From Symsagittifera roscoffensis (taxonomy: Eukaryota; Xenacoelomorpha; Acoela; Convolutidae), in assembly GCF_963678635.1 (NCBI RefSeq), contig NC_087065.1, positions 52,829,858 through 52,893,857 of the forward strand: a DNA stretch of 64,000 bases, given 5' to 3'. The notes beneath the pieces are model-generated. The model saw only the letters and a program-made list of their open reading frames with translations. It made no database searches and was not told where the DNA came from. Positions within the stretch are counted from its first letter, which is position 1, and each line of letters opens with the position of its first letter. The position numbers and the translations under genes were made by a program. Shown in pieces: positions 38,397 through 50,470 of this stretch.

Positions 38397-40613
38397 TTGT
38401 TCCGACTTTCGATACGAAAGTAACCGAATATTTGTGCTCGGGGTGGGTTTTTTTTCCTCAGACAAATTTCGACTCTTTAACAAGCCATTTTTGGCGGAAT
38501 TTTTTTCATATCATTCGAAAAGTATTCTTGTCCTGAGCTCAAATTTGAAAAGATATTTCACCTGTGATCACTTTTCGTAAAGTTATGGGGGTTTAAAGAT
38601 TGCCATTTTGGCCAATTTGGGACAATTAACGCGCGATATATTTCGCGTTATTAACGCGTAAGCGTAGAGTTAATCCGTCTTAGAAATCGTTCCAAATTGG
38701 TTAAAAGAAACTTATGTGCCATAATTGGTCTGTTACAAGGAGCGAAATCTATCCTTTTGTACTTTGTATGGCGTGTGGTGGGATGATTTTCGTAAAAAAT
38801 TTCAAATTTCAGAAAAAAAATAGATTTTGTTTTATTTCATTGAATTTTTAAATGTTTTTACTGCTCCATAAACCTTAAAAGGTGTCGGAACTTTCTGGGC
38901 TTCGCCCTAATACGAGCAGTGTTGTTTTTTTTTGAAAACTTCATCAAACTAGCCAATATGAAGTGTGCGTTTATATGTACGTATACCTTTCATATAAATA
39001 TAGTTATCTGATCAATAACAAAATTTTGAGGCAATTTACATTTTATTGTTCCGACTTTCGATACGAAAGTAACGGAATATTTGCACTCGGGTGGGCTTTT
39101 TCTTCTTCAGACAAATATTGACTTTTTAACTAGCCATTTTTGACGGAATTTTTTAAAAATCATTCAAAGGTATTGTTGTCCTGAGCTCAAATTTGAAAAG
39201 ATATTTCACCTGTGATCATTTTTCGTAAAGTTAAGAGGGTTTAAAGATTGCCATCTTGGCCATTTTGACCAATTTGGGACAATTAACGCGCGATATAATT
39301 CGCGCTATTAACGCGTAAGCGGAGATTTATTCCGTCTTATAAATCGTTCCAAATTGGTTGAACGAAGCTTATTCGCCATAATTACAAAGAACGAAATCTA
39401 TCTTTTCGTACTTTCTATGGCGTGTGGGGGGATGATTTTCATAAAAAATTTCAAATTTAAGAAAAAAAAATTCAATTTATTCTATTTCATTTAGTTTTTT
39501 TAGGTTATTACTGCTGCTCCATAAACCTTAAAAGGCAGTCGGAACATTCAGGGCTTCGCCCTGATACGAGCAGTCTTGTTTTTTTTTAATTAATTTTTTT
39601 GACAGAAGTTCTTGCGGTTTTCGGGGAGATCAGAAGAAAACAATCAACTTATTCAATCTGTAGAGCACTATTGTTAATATGGATTTCAAACCTATAATCA
39701 GAGAATTTGGAAAACTCGTAAGCGAACTCGTGAATTTATAATGGAGAATTTTTAATCAAGATCTATGTGAGAGTTGAAGAAAGCGATCAGAATTTAGCTT
39801 CAACAAAATAACTGCTTTCTGCAACCTAGACAGCGATAACTCTATTCTGCACAGCAGAGAAGGAATGCCAAGCTGTTAGATATATAATTGATGATATGAA
39901 AAAGTAGCTTAATGATCGTCATCAGCTGTAATGTTTGTATTTAATCTATGTATATTAAGAACCTACTGGTTAGATATATAATTGATGAGATGAAAAAGTA
40001 GCTTAATGATCGACGTTATCAGCTGTAATGTTTGGACTTAATATATGTATTAAGAGCCTACTCTAGAAAACTGTAGAATGATTATTGTTCCGACTTTCGA
40101 TACGAAAGTAACGGAATATTTGTGCTCGGGGTGGGTTTTTTTTTCTTCACACAAATTTCGACTTTTCAACTAGCCATTTTTGACGGAATTTTTAAATATC
40201 ATTCAAAAGGTATTGTTGTCCTGAGCTCAAATTTGAAAAGCTATTCTATCATTTTTCATAAAGTTATGGGGGTTTAAAGATTTCCATTTTGGCCAATTTG
40301 GGACAATTAACGCGCGCTATATTTCGCACTAATAACGCATAAGCGGAGATTTAATCCGTGTTAAAAATCGTTCCAAATTGGTTGAAGGAAGCTTATTTGC
40401 CTTAAATGATTTGTTACAAGGAGCGAAATCTACTGTTTTGTACTTTATATGGCGTGTGGGGGGATGATTTTCAACGAAAAAAATTCAAATTTTAGAAAAA
40501 AAAATTTCGTTTTATTTTATTTTATTTTTTTGTTGTTTATGATATTACTGCTCCATAAACCTTAAAGGCAGTCGGAACATTCAGGGCTTCGCCCTGATAT
40601 GAGCAGTCTTGTT
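38397..40613 (+). repeat. Three head-to-tail family A copies (A7, A8, A9)
   Basis: Complete units lie at 38397-38925, 39046-39580 and 40085-40613. All have the TTCCGACTTTCGATACGAAAG start hairpin and the ...CTTCGCCCTRATAYGAGCAGT end. They are separated by 120 bp and ~500 bp of unique DNA, so they are separate insertions rather than a simple satellite. They give the family consensus. Confidence 0.93.
39873..40065. repeat. 95-bp tandem duplication
   Basis: GTTAGATATATAATTGATGA starts at 39874 and 39969; the two ~95-bp units share AAAAAGTAGCTTAATGATCG and CAGCTGTAATGTTTG with few differences. It sits between family A copies A8 and A9. Confidence 0.8.
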
Positions 40614-40619
40614 CTTTTT

Positions 40620-43200
40620 AAATTTATTTTAATTGATTTATTTAGAGTTAAGTTGTACAGACTTTAAAATGACAAAAAGTTGTCAAAAACGAAGATGTTT
40701 TATCGCAAAGCAATCTGGAACATAATGAGAGAATAAAAAACCAGGCGCTAACATCAACAAGACTTATGTTTGAGCATTATTAGGTACAATATATTCAAAA
40801 ATACAAAGGATGCATTCAGGTATTTCCGAGGAAATCACACTGAAGGAGGTACAACAGTTTTCAAATGAAAGAGGCAGGCACAAAACACCTTAATACAATT
40901 TTAGTGCAAACCATCTTGCATCCTTTTGTGCGAATGACAAAACATAGGCTAAATTAAATGCACCAAACGATGGCACTGTGAAAAACCTATCTTCTAACTA
41001 TCTAGGCATTCAAGAATAAAAGAGCATACAATCGTCAATTCAAGTAAAGTTACGATCTAAACATGAACACGGCCAAACAGATCCGGCTGCATGTCATGCG
41101 TTTTATACTTAATAGCAAACCGTTGGCATTGTCCTTTTCGGTCAATGAATCTGAACAGCATAAATAATCAATCACGGTTCAATTTCACGTCGGCTTCAGC
41201 GTATCACTCATTTCCTCAATTAATACTGTGTCCAAAAAAGTAATTCAGCTAGATTAGAACTCTTACACATTATTTTTTTGACCGGATAAACTGTTCAAAA
41301 TCACCAATATTGCTATCGAAATTGCTCAAGATCAAAGTTTGCCATTGGCTCGATACTCATAGATGGGTGTACTAGCACAGCAGACCAAGCTACCTTAATG
41401 ATAGATAACAAGATTGCTCGTATCAGGGCAAAACCCTGAACGTTCCGACTGATCGTTAACTGGTCTCTGTTAACGAAATAATGACAAACGATGAATTTTA
41501 GGCTGATAATATCAAATTATGATGTTAAAATGTGTTGCGTATCAAATTAATAAAACCAATTATTTTTCCTAAATGCAATGTGGAACGACGTGTAGTGCGG
41601 GCTAATTCGTTAGGCGTAAATAATACGAGTAAAATTTCCGGAATCAAAGTATGAAAGAAGAATTTTGATTGACTCGTGTCGGGTTGTAATGCTGGTTGTC
41701 GAACTTCACCAAAAACCTAAAAGTTTTATCACGATTTCAATGTTTCACAAGAAGAACTCAAGATCACGAAAACACTTGAGCTTCGTTGGCGTCTTTTAAA
41801 ATTTTAAAGAATGCCATTTCCCGACTCCAATTCTACTTAATAAGAATGAACTTGTTATTTACTAATCAGTTATGAAAATTTACTCACCATTTCATATGAA
41901 TGTATGTCACGATCTTCTTTTAGATCTCATCAATATTTTCTAAAATCATGAAAATCAAACAAAATTAGAAACAGTATAAAAGTGCTAACGATCGCGGTAA
42001 ACTCTAATTGTGAAAAAATTTATAGCGATGCAGTAAATTGATAGTACAAATGCTGAAAAAATGTCATACAATATAGTATAATAAAAACTGAGTAATGAGG
42101 TACAAAACGCCACCACAATACCACATTACCAACATGTACAAGAAAATCCCACTATACTCAAACCAGATAAAACTGGTTTTTGAAAGACAAATCAACTTTT
42201 TAATAAGAACACTTGAAACCTTAAAAAAATTCAAGTCAAATCTAATTAACGACAATATGTTTTTAAGAAAAGAACACAACAAACCAATTTACAAAACACC
42301 TGACACCAAAGAAAGAAAAAAGTTATAAGCAAGAAAAGACACTTCTAAAAAAACACTCACAAGTATACCTCAACTGGCCTAACCCACTTGTCGTTCAAAG
42401 GACATCGTGAGCATCTGCTGAGAACTCCGACTCTTTTAAAACAGAGTATGGACCCTACATTGCAGCAAATTATTAATGGACAAGGGACAAAAAACAATGG
42501 CCAACTCGATATCAAAACTCAAACATACGTATTCTTCTCACGTGGCGCTTCACTCAGAGAAGTCATCTTTTTGTTTCGCTACTCGATCAATGCGAACAAA
42601 TAGATTTCTACTCGACCAATACGAATCATAAAGAAGGTAGTATTGCTCAAATTTACAAAATCGACCCTTCAATAACACAAATCTGCAAGTTCTTTAAGAT
42701 CTTTTTGGAATCAAAACAATCTCTCAATCCCAACATATGTACTTCGCTGACACAATCAATCTACGCTCTCCTCAAAGATTTTAGAAGTTACTCCACAAAC
42801 CCTTCGCAAGAAAAATTTTGATTTAAAAAAATTCTCAAGCTCCAAATAGTTGGAACCAGTTCAAATCAAGTATTTTATACAAATCTTGATATTTAGTACT
42901 GTAAAATACTTATTACAAACCAATCATGATCTAATACTAAAAATAACAATAAATCGTAGAGCTGAAACTATTCATAACTTCAGCCAGTAAAGTTATAATC
43001 CAGATTAAAATCAGTTGTTTTTTTCTTCCCTTCAACCTCGCAAGAATACCAATATATTCTAGATTCATTGACACTAAAAACTATCAGAGTAAAGTTAGTA
43101 TTAAACTAAGAAGTTGCACGAGTTTATCCGGCCAAAAATAAGGTAACGTGGCGAAATGACGGTGTACTTTATCAGAAATTACTTTATGAGCATGCCACCC
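40620..43200. other. Intergenic, no gene seen
   Basis: It holds only a 45-bp terminal fragment of family A on the minus strand (41407-41451) and overlapping short frames at 42064-42603. One of these (42388-42603) is slightly less biased in composition but has no clear family or splice context. Confidence 0.5.
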
Positions 43201-43206
43201 CCGACC

Positions 43207-45725
43207 AAAACTAACCGCGCCTAATCGTCAGTAATTATTGCAAAAATACTCGTTAGTAAGAAGACACAAACACTACATCAACCAACAGGAAATGATACAC
43301 AAAAAACAAATGTACGAAAGCAGAGCTCAAAAGGCAGCAGAATTCAATTGAACTGGAAGAATTCGTTTTATAGCGCAGAATATTTGATAGAGCAGCACAT
43401 AGAACAGAACTTCAATCAATAGGCAAAACTTAACAATTTTTCCCAGAAATATTTTAAAACGTTAAAATGAACACTGCAAATGTTTTTCACTGAAACTTCC
43501 CTATCTCTCAGAAAAATGAAAATTCATCTATCAACTGCTTTAATTATCTACTGTTTGTTCTGCTTATTTTGTCAATTGGAACTTTTTATCTTGAAAAGCG
43601 ATAGTAACAGAACTTTTAAAATATAATGTAATAGTTAATGAGACTTTTTCAAAGACCAGAAAAAAAGTTGAAGTTTTTTATGCAGCAGAAAAAAAACTGC
43701 TATTATTAGCAGCAAAACGTTTCTGCCCGATACGCAAGAATAATTTTATATCAATATTTTGTACTTATGATTTCTTATCTCAATTATTTTAGATTAATGG
43801 AGTAATTTTATGCTTGCGGACAAGTATGAGTATGTGGTGGTAACCTTGGGGCTGAGACTTTTACCAGAACGATTTTGGACCAGACTGACTTTTTCCTAGC
43901 CTTAAAAAAATGTCAAGTTAAAAAATTAGTAGAGAATCAAAAAAGAAGCGGTTTTGTCAAACGAAACTTTGTTGAGCAATCGTGAAACACTTATTTTTAA
44001 ACAATCAAAACTGAATTTTTGTTCGAGTGTGTTTAAATAAACCCCACACGTATCTAAAACTTAAGAAAGTATGGTTTGCAGGACATCATATCTGGTTACA
44101 TCCTTACGGATGATATTAAAATATTCCGTCAAAAATGGCTGTTAAAAAGTGGATATATGCTTGAGAAAAAAAAACAACCCGAGCAAAAATATTCCATCAC
44201 TTTCTTCGAATGCCGAAACTCCCAGCAAAACCTTATGGAATTATTTCCGTTCTCTTAGTAAATATTGATCATCGATCAGTAGAAAACTCAGTTTTTAACT
44301 CTTGAAAAATGTTGATTGATGTTTAAAAAATGGTTTTTGGAGATATTTTTGTTGTGATCAATTTACTTGTGATCAATTTGCTTTCGCAAAATTGTAATGG
44401 TTTGAGTTTGGGACTATTTTAATGACTCAAATTGGGAGAGTTAAGCCTTGAGCCAAGCAATTTACATGTAAAAATACGTTACCAGTCTCAAAACACATCA
44501 TTAACCGCAAAAGCCTAATCGTCAGTATTTATTACAAAAAGACTCGTTAGTAAGAAGACACAAACACTACATCAACCAACAAGAAATGATACAAAAAAAA
44601 ACAAATGTACGCAAGCAGATCTCAAAAGGCAGCAGAATTCAATTGAATTGGAAAAAATTGGTCTATAGCGAAGACATCAAAATGAATACTGCAATTGTTT
44701 TTCTCAGATATTTACCTATCTCTCAGAAAAGCAAAAATGCACCTATCATCTACGTTACTTATCTATTTTTTGTTCTACTCATTTTGTCAATTGTTTTTTT
44801 TTTATCTTGAAACACGATAGTAACAGAATTTTTAAAAATAATGTAATTTTTAATGAGACTTTTTCATAGACCAGAAAAAAGCTGAAGTCTTTCATGCAGC
44901 AGAAACAAAACTGCTTTTAGTATCAGCAAAAATCTTCTGCCCGATACGCAACAAAAATTTTAAATTAATATTTTGTACTTTTGATTTCTTATCTCAAATA
45001 TTCTAGATTAATGGAGTAATTCTATGCTTGAGGACAAGTATGAATACGTGGTGGTCTACTTTGGGGCAAGGACTTTTAACAGAACATTTTTTTGCCAGAC
45101 TGACTTTTTCCTGACCCTAAAACAATATTTTAATTAGAATAGGTCAAAATTAGTAGAGAATAAAAAAAAGCGGTTTTTTCTAACGAAATTTTGTTGAGCA
45201 ATCGCGAAACAACTATTTTTCAACAATCAAAATTGAATTTTTGCTCGAGTGTGTTTAAATAAACCCCACACGTATCTAAAATTTAGAAAAGTATGGTTTG
45301 CAGGACAACATATCTGGTAACAGCCTTACGGATGTTATTATAAAATTCCGTCAAAATTGGCTGTTAAAAAGTCGATATTTGCTTGAGAAAAAAAAAACAA
45401 CCCGAGCACAAATATTCCATCACTTTCTTTGAAAGCCGAAACTCCCATCAAAACCATGTGGAAGTATTTCTGTTCTCTTCGTAAATATTGATCATCGATC
45501 AGTAGAAAACTCATTTTTTTACTTCTTGAAAAATGTTGATTGATGTTTGAAAGTTGGTTTTTGGAGATATTTTTCTTGTGATCAATTTACTTCTGATCAA
45601 TTTGCTTTCGCAAAAATTGTAATGGTTTGAATTTGTGACTACTTAACCGACTCAAATTGGGAGAGTTAAGCATTGAGCCAAGCAATTTACGCTTAAAAAT
45701 ACGTTACCAGTCTCAAAACACATCA
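43207..45725. repeat. 1.3-kb tandem duplication, two diverged units
   Basis: Unit 1 (~43207-44505) and unit 2 (~44506-45725) share the order of blocks AAGAAGACACAAACACTACA, CCTATCTCTCAGAAAA, GTCTGGTC-type, ACAAGTATGARTAYGTGGTG, AAACCCCACACGTATCTAAA and GATCATCGATCAGTAGAAAA. The period is ~1293 bp. Each contains a minus-strand fragment of family A (44108-44222 and 45338-45446), so that fragment was present before duplication. Many substitutions and small indels: not recent. No coding frame is shared by both units. Confidence 0.85.
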
Positions 45726-45782
45726 CTTTATACTTCACATAGCTTATAGGAGATTGTTTTATAAAGTGTTTTTCAACCAAGA

Positions 45783-45833
45783 AAAGGCAGTCGGATTATT
45801 CAGGACTTTGCCCTGATTTACGAGCAGTCTTAT
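45783..45833 (+). repeat. Family A terminal fragment
   Basis: AAAGGCAGTCGGATTATTC, then CAGGACTTTGCCCTG and TACGAGCAGTCTTATT: the terminal hairpin end of family A alone. Confidence 0.75.
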
Positions 45834-45986
45834 TGACTTCACGCTTTCTTTCCACGAAATGATTAAAGAGATGGTTTTCATTATATGTATGAAAGCTTGG
45901 AGCAAAACGAGAAGTAATAATGTATCCTTAGTGACACCCAATTGTATATCTCTCGGTTTGATACATCACAATAGCATAGACTTCTT

Positions 45987-46583
45987 GGATCAATTGAGCA
46001 ATCTCCCCGACAAACCCCTCCCCCCCATTTTCGCTTTGAGGGGATAAAGCTCAATAGGTTCTTGAAAATAGTTTGGAAGATATGAAATCATAAACAGATT
46101 TTCCAACGAATGAGAAAAGCCAAAATTTACAATATCAAAGCTCAAAAATTACAATCAAAGAGTGAAAAAGAATCAATAAATTTGAGGCAAATAAAGCTAC
46201 TTTTTTCTGTCCTCAAAGGATGAAAAGTGTTTTGCACACAAAATTAAGGTGCTGCGGAGAGCAATGTTTAATATCCAGATCCAAGGCTAGAGCATCAACT
46301 CTGGTAATTCGCTTTCTGATGAGGCAATGGTCGCCCAAACAAAAGTTTACAAAAAAATTATAGAATCGAATTTTTTTAAATAAAATTTGATTTTTTTTCT
46401 TTTTCAAAATTTTTCTCGATACTCATATAAAATAAACTTCAATCGGTCAATTGATTGCGTGCTACGAACACATCAACCATCTTCTTGCGTTTGCTGGCGT
46501 CTTTTTGTAGCGTTTTACCGTTTTTGCGTGGGGGGGAGATGGCTCAATTGGTCATTACGGGGGGGAGATTGCTCAATTGATCC
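45987..46583. mobile_element. TIR element next to the DUF229 gene
   Basis: A perfect 22-bp inverted pair, GGATCAATTGAGCAATCTCC(CC), at 45987-46008 and 46562-46583. An imperfect extra copy of the terminus (GGGGGAGATGGCTCAATTGG) lies at 46531-46552. ~597 bp, non-coding. No convincing target duplication. It ends 18 bp beyond the stop codon of the DUF229 gene, so the gene's 3' UTR and poly(A) site must lie in the element if transcription extends. Confidence 0.75.
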
Positions 46584-46601
46584 GAAATCTTACAAAACAT
46601 A

Positions 46602-48578
46602 TTAAAAACTACGCGTCTTAGTGTTGTTAATACACCTGCAGTCAGCATGTTGTATGCCAGCGTCTGCGCATGAGCGATTCGAAGGTACAAAGGAATTGAG
46701 GAGATCAAAGCCTCTGACGTTCGACGAGTTGTCTCCAAAAAGTTTCATCAAAGTTGTGTTGACGTCAAACATAGTGACTAATGCTTTCGAATTGTGATGT
46801 ACGACGTCTTGTTTGAGGTTTACGTGCGGAGGAACCAAGATATGAAGAAACGGGGTGTACATTTCGTTGTCCGACAAAGCTAGTGGTCGCAACAAGTAGT
46901 GTATATGGAGTCCGTGGTCCGATAGCAAGATAATTGTCGTGTTTTTGGTATGCTCTTTCTTCTCAAAGTCGTTGAGAAATCTAACCAAGTCATCATCAGC
47001 AAGTCTGAGAAGATCAGAAGTTATTTCATGACCTTCCATTAAACTCAGTTTGAAAAACTTCAGAGAATCGTAGTATGCCTGCCAAAATGACGTCACGTAA
47101 TTTAACGCGTGTTGATGAACAGGTTTGTTGAAAAGGCAACGTTGAAAGACGGAAGATGGTCCTTTGAAGAGATTGTAGTGTTTTATTCCGGCCTCTATAA
47201 AACTTGGGCTACAAAATATTAGGCGATGATCATGTTTTTCTGGGACAGCTGGTGTATAATCTGATGGCAGCTGATCATCGGCGTCGCAATCTGTATGAGC
47301 AAAACCTGTGCAGAATCCTTGTTTTGACGCTGTTTCGAAAATACCACCACTGAATGATTCGTTTTCAGCAAGCCATAGCTTCTCCGATCTTGCTTCTTCG
47401 ATTGTTTTTCCATTGTGAAGAGCTAGTCTATTCGGGGACGTGAATGGCTGTAGGGCATGGAAATGGGAAAAAGCGATTCCCTGCATAATTCCTTTAGTTT
47501 TCCAGCTACCAAGCTTATCAAAAAACGCAGGCATCCGAGATTTCAAACCTGCACGAGAAACACTGTCAAAGAAAATAACCAGCACACTGTTTCTTGTTTT
47601 TTGGTATCCAACTCGTTTCGCTCTTAAAATTTTTGACAATGTTTCGTTTCTACAAACTTTAATAACTAAATGAGGTGATTTATCAAGTTGTATTACCATT
47701 TCATGTAATTCGGCCTGCTGAGAATTATTGATAGGTTGTAAATTGCTTGTTACATACGCTTGCAGTTTCGCATTATCCAAGAAAGTATGAGTCGTAACAA
47801 CGTTAGCTGGGAGAGTCGCTGCGTTTGGAAAAGCAAGAAATTTAGACGATAAGAGTTGTTTTGGAACCCAGCTTACATCTGAGCTGCCACAGACAGAAAA
47901 AGTTGCTAATGAAACTGGATGCTGAAAAATGGGAAACCAGTGATAAGACGGTATCGAAAACGCACAATCGAAACTGTCGTTTTTTGTAATTACACCTCCC
48001 GGGAACTGCAAAAAGTTTCTCTCAGCTGCTCGGTTGCGGTTTAAAAAGACGACCCAACAAACGCATAAGCAAAACAGGTTGAGCATAACCAGACGAGACA
48101 TTTTCTTACAAATTTTGAGGCAACTTCTTGTTAAAATAGAAACTGTCATTGCAATCATGATGGGCAAGAGAAGGAATATTCGATTAGCTCCCCCGTGTTT
48201 CTTAAATGTTACCGCGGCATCGGCAAACCACATGTGTATTGCCGCACCACATAAAATTATAATAAACCCACGATTGACAAGCTTGAAGCAGAATACTGCT
48301 AAAAACAGGTAAAAAATAATGAGGCAGCAAACAAAAAGTGGAACGGTAACTTTTCCTTCTCCTACATTGTACCGTAAGAGCCACTCACTGCAAAGGAACT
48401 CGTCGTCAAAAGGGCATTCTTCTAGAGAACGCATATAACAAAATAAAGCTAGCACAAGAAGAAGTAAATGCAAAACTGTTGAAAGTCTGTTTTTTTTCTT
48501 TATAACTCCCTTGACCCAAATGTACAGCAAGTTTTTCAATGTAATAGCAAGTTTTTTCAATACGGCATAGAAACCCAT
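46602..48578 (-). CDS. DUF229 family membrane protein (sulfatase/phosphatase-like fold)
   Basis: One uninterrupted 658-codon frame from ATG 48578 to TAA 46602. Residues ~33-50, 78-100, 103-122, 134-152 and 162-178 are hydrophobic and probably membrane-spanning. The rest is the DUF229 domain, related to alkaline phosphatase/sulfatase enzymes: VLVIFFDSVSR (D338, S-R), HFHALQP, GFAHTDCDADD, LSLMEGHE (H517), IILLSDHGLH (D554, H555), and a C-terminal Cys tail CADAGIQHADCRC. The D...DHG set is the metal-binding arrangement of that fold. The biochemical function of DUF229 proteins is not established. The five-helix N terminus is unusual; I recall one anchor as more common. No introns, unlike the two other genes here. 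Confidence 0.92.
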   Translation of the reverse strand: MGFYAVLKKLAITLKNLLYIWVKGVIKKKNRLSTVLHLLLLVLALFCYMRSLEECPFDDEFLCSEWLLRYNVGEGKVTVPLFVCCLIIFYLFLAVFCFKLVNRGFIIILCGAAIHMWFADAAVTFKKHGGANRIFLLLPIMIAMTVSILTRSCLKICKKMSRLVMLNLFCLCVCWVVFLNRNRAAERNFLQFPGGVITKNDSFDCAFSIPSYHWFPIFQHPVSLATFSVCGSSDVSWVPKQLLSSKFLAFPNAATLPANVVTTHTFLDNAKLQAYVTSNLQPINNSQQAELHEMVIQLDKSPHLVIKVCRNETLSKILRAKRVGYQKTRNSVLVIFFDSVSRAGLKSRMPAFFDKLGSWKTKGIMQGIAFSHFHALQPFTSPNRLALHNGKTIEEARSEKLWLAENESFSGGIFETASKQGFCTGFAHTDCDADDQLPSDYTPAVPEKHDHRLIFCSPSFIEAGIKHYNLFKGPSSVFQRCLFNKPVHQHALNYVTSFWQAYYDSLKFFKLSLMEGHEITSDLLRLADDDLVRFLNDFEKKEHTKNTTIILLSDHGLHIHYLLRPLALSDNEMYTPFLHILVPPHVNLKQDVVHHNSKALVTMFDVNTTLMKLFGDNSSNVRGFDLLNSFVPSNRSCADAGIQHADCRCINNTKTRSF

Positions 48579-48606
48579 GTGATCTTTAACAGGGTAGGTT
48601 TGAATC

Positions 48607-48620
48607 AGATCAGCTGATCT
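48607..48620. promoter_or_regulatory. 14-bp perfect palindrome upstream of DUF229 gene
   Basis: AGATCAGCTGATCT, containing a CAGCTG E-box, lies 28 bp upstream of the start codon. It could be a transcription-factor site in the 5' region; no independent support. Confidence 0.25.
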
Positions 48621-49825
48621 TGTTACCTATCCTTTCAAAGTTCAGTGCAGTTATTCTAATTAGAAAAATGTTTGAAAATATACTCTGTAACTTAGATAAA
48701 CTAATTCTTCTTCTTTGGTTTCTAAGTTTCTGAGGTTTCTAGAATCTTAGCAACAGAATGATAAGATAACCAGTCCTTTACTCGAAATGCCAAACATAGC
48801 TTAGCTCAAACTTAGCTCAACCTCTTTCCTTAGCTCAACCTTCAACTTCAAAAAACCAACTGTGACTGAGACATAGAAAGCAGAAGAGCAAAGAAATGAA
48901 GAATTTACTTTCTCAGAAGAGTTTGCTTATTGTACTTTGACTGTTGGATATGTCTAATCTCTAGTTTTTGGTCAGATCTTTTCATCGCACCACGCAAAGG
49001 TTTTGATTATAATGAAAATTAATGAAGAAATTTGTGATGTTGTCAAGTGCAAACACAGAGGCACACATGTAAGTTCTAAATTTTTATGAAACTTTCTCTA
49101 AACTGTTGTAAAGTTACGTTTTCTCAATCAATTGTTAGTTTCAGCTCTGATTCATCAAAATTTTGGTTCGCTTCAGCATAGTGATAATCTATTCTGAACC
49201 AGTTTATTGAAAAAAACTAAGACCAATTAATAGATCTCGCAAATCAAAGATCAAGAAACATGTCCACTTGCTTACAAACAAATTACCGAAGAACTGACAG
49301 AAAATAATTCCTGAAGCCTTAAGCATGATAAAATACGTAACAGAGATAAAATACTTAATAAAGGTAGAAATTGAACCAAAATCTGCTACAGGAGTGAAAT
49401 TATTCCATATTGATTAACAATAAAAATTCAAAATATACCTGTCTAAAACAAAGTCTCTAAAAATAAGAAAATTCTTCTAATGGAACGGAAAACTACTCCA
49501 CATTTTAGAATGAGAAAATTTCTTCTTTCCATGAATGCATGAACAATTGTTTGCGGAGAAATAAAGGGAAATAAAGGGGAAAAAATTGATGCTGTTTCGT
49601 GCTATAGTAAGCAAGACCAGCTATCTTAACTCACGGGAGAACCTGATAATTATTCTAATACTTGAAAAAACTAAAGTTTTTTATCATCAAATTTTATCTC
49701 AAAAAAATCTAATCTTATCTACAAACATGGAAAAATGTATTTGAAGTCATCGAGGCTTCCAAGTAGGCCATGTGTAAAAAGCCACTGTTAGAGATCATTT
49801 TCCCGCTACTTTCTTTTTGTCTCAG
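48621..49825. other. Intergenic, no gene seen
   Basis: Contains a short tandem of TTAGCTCAAAC/TTAGCTCAACC words at 48799-48843. Otherwise there is no repeat copy or coding block I can support. Confidence 0.5.
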
Positions 49826-50470
49826 TCTCACAAGAAAGTGATTGAATATTTGTGTTCGGAGTTTTTTTCTCGAGACAAATGTAGACTTGTCAACTAGCAA
49901 TTTTGACGGTAATTTTTTTCTCTGCGGTTTCTTACGCAAAAGGTTTTGTTGTCTGGAGTTCAAATTAGTCACCTGTGATCTTTTTCCCTAAGATTTTGCA
50001 TTTTAAAGATTGCCAAATTGACCGAATCTTCTTGGAGTTTGTCCGTTACAAATTGTTTTATTAAACAAAATGAGGCCAAACTGTGCACTGGATATGCACA
50101 CAGTTTGGTGCATGTAGGTCTCTGGATTCCAGAATTAAGTCTTCCAAATAAGCCATGTGTATTTTTGTTATCGGAACGTTCAAAAAAATGGAACGAAAAA
50201 AAAAGATCAAGACTGCTCGTACAAGGGTGAAGCTTTGAATGTTTCAACTGCGTTTTGATTTCTATGGAGTAATTTAAAATAATACAATTTATGAAATTTG
50301 TTTTATAATGCTTTTTTTGAGGATCAACCCCAACACGCTATGTAAAGTACAAAGTGATATATTTTGCTTATAGCAAAGTATTGAATACACCAAAAAGCAG
50401 GCTTCAACTCAATTTGGAACAATTTCTAATACGGACGGACTAAATCTCGCTTTACGCGTTAGTTTCACGA
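49826..50470. repeat. Facing halves of family A around a small TIR element
   Basis: 49826-50075 is the 5' half of family A on plus (GATTGAATATTTGTGTTCGG, CACCTGTGATC). 50206-50470 is the 3' half on minus (CAAGACTGCTCGTACAAGGG...TTACGCGTTAG). Between them, 50073-50203 matches in reverse the TIR element inserted at 52268 (GCCAAACTGTGCACTGGA). This is a composite of insertion and inversion. Confidence 0.7.

Noticed and set aside
38397-40613. CRISPR-like or simple satellite reading of the repeated family A units
   Set aside because: Units are ~530 bp with unequal spacers and occur on both strands across the window, which fits dispersed elements in an animal genome.
42388-42603. A 71-codon frame with VFFSRGASLREV, faintly like the FxGGhTxxE segment of Sec1/Munc18 proteins
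   Set aside because: The critical GG is not kept, no splice sites or neighbouring family motifs were found, and the flanking frames are AT-biased. Treated as chance.
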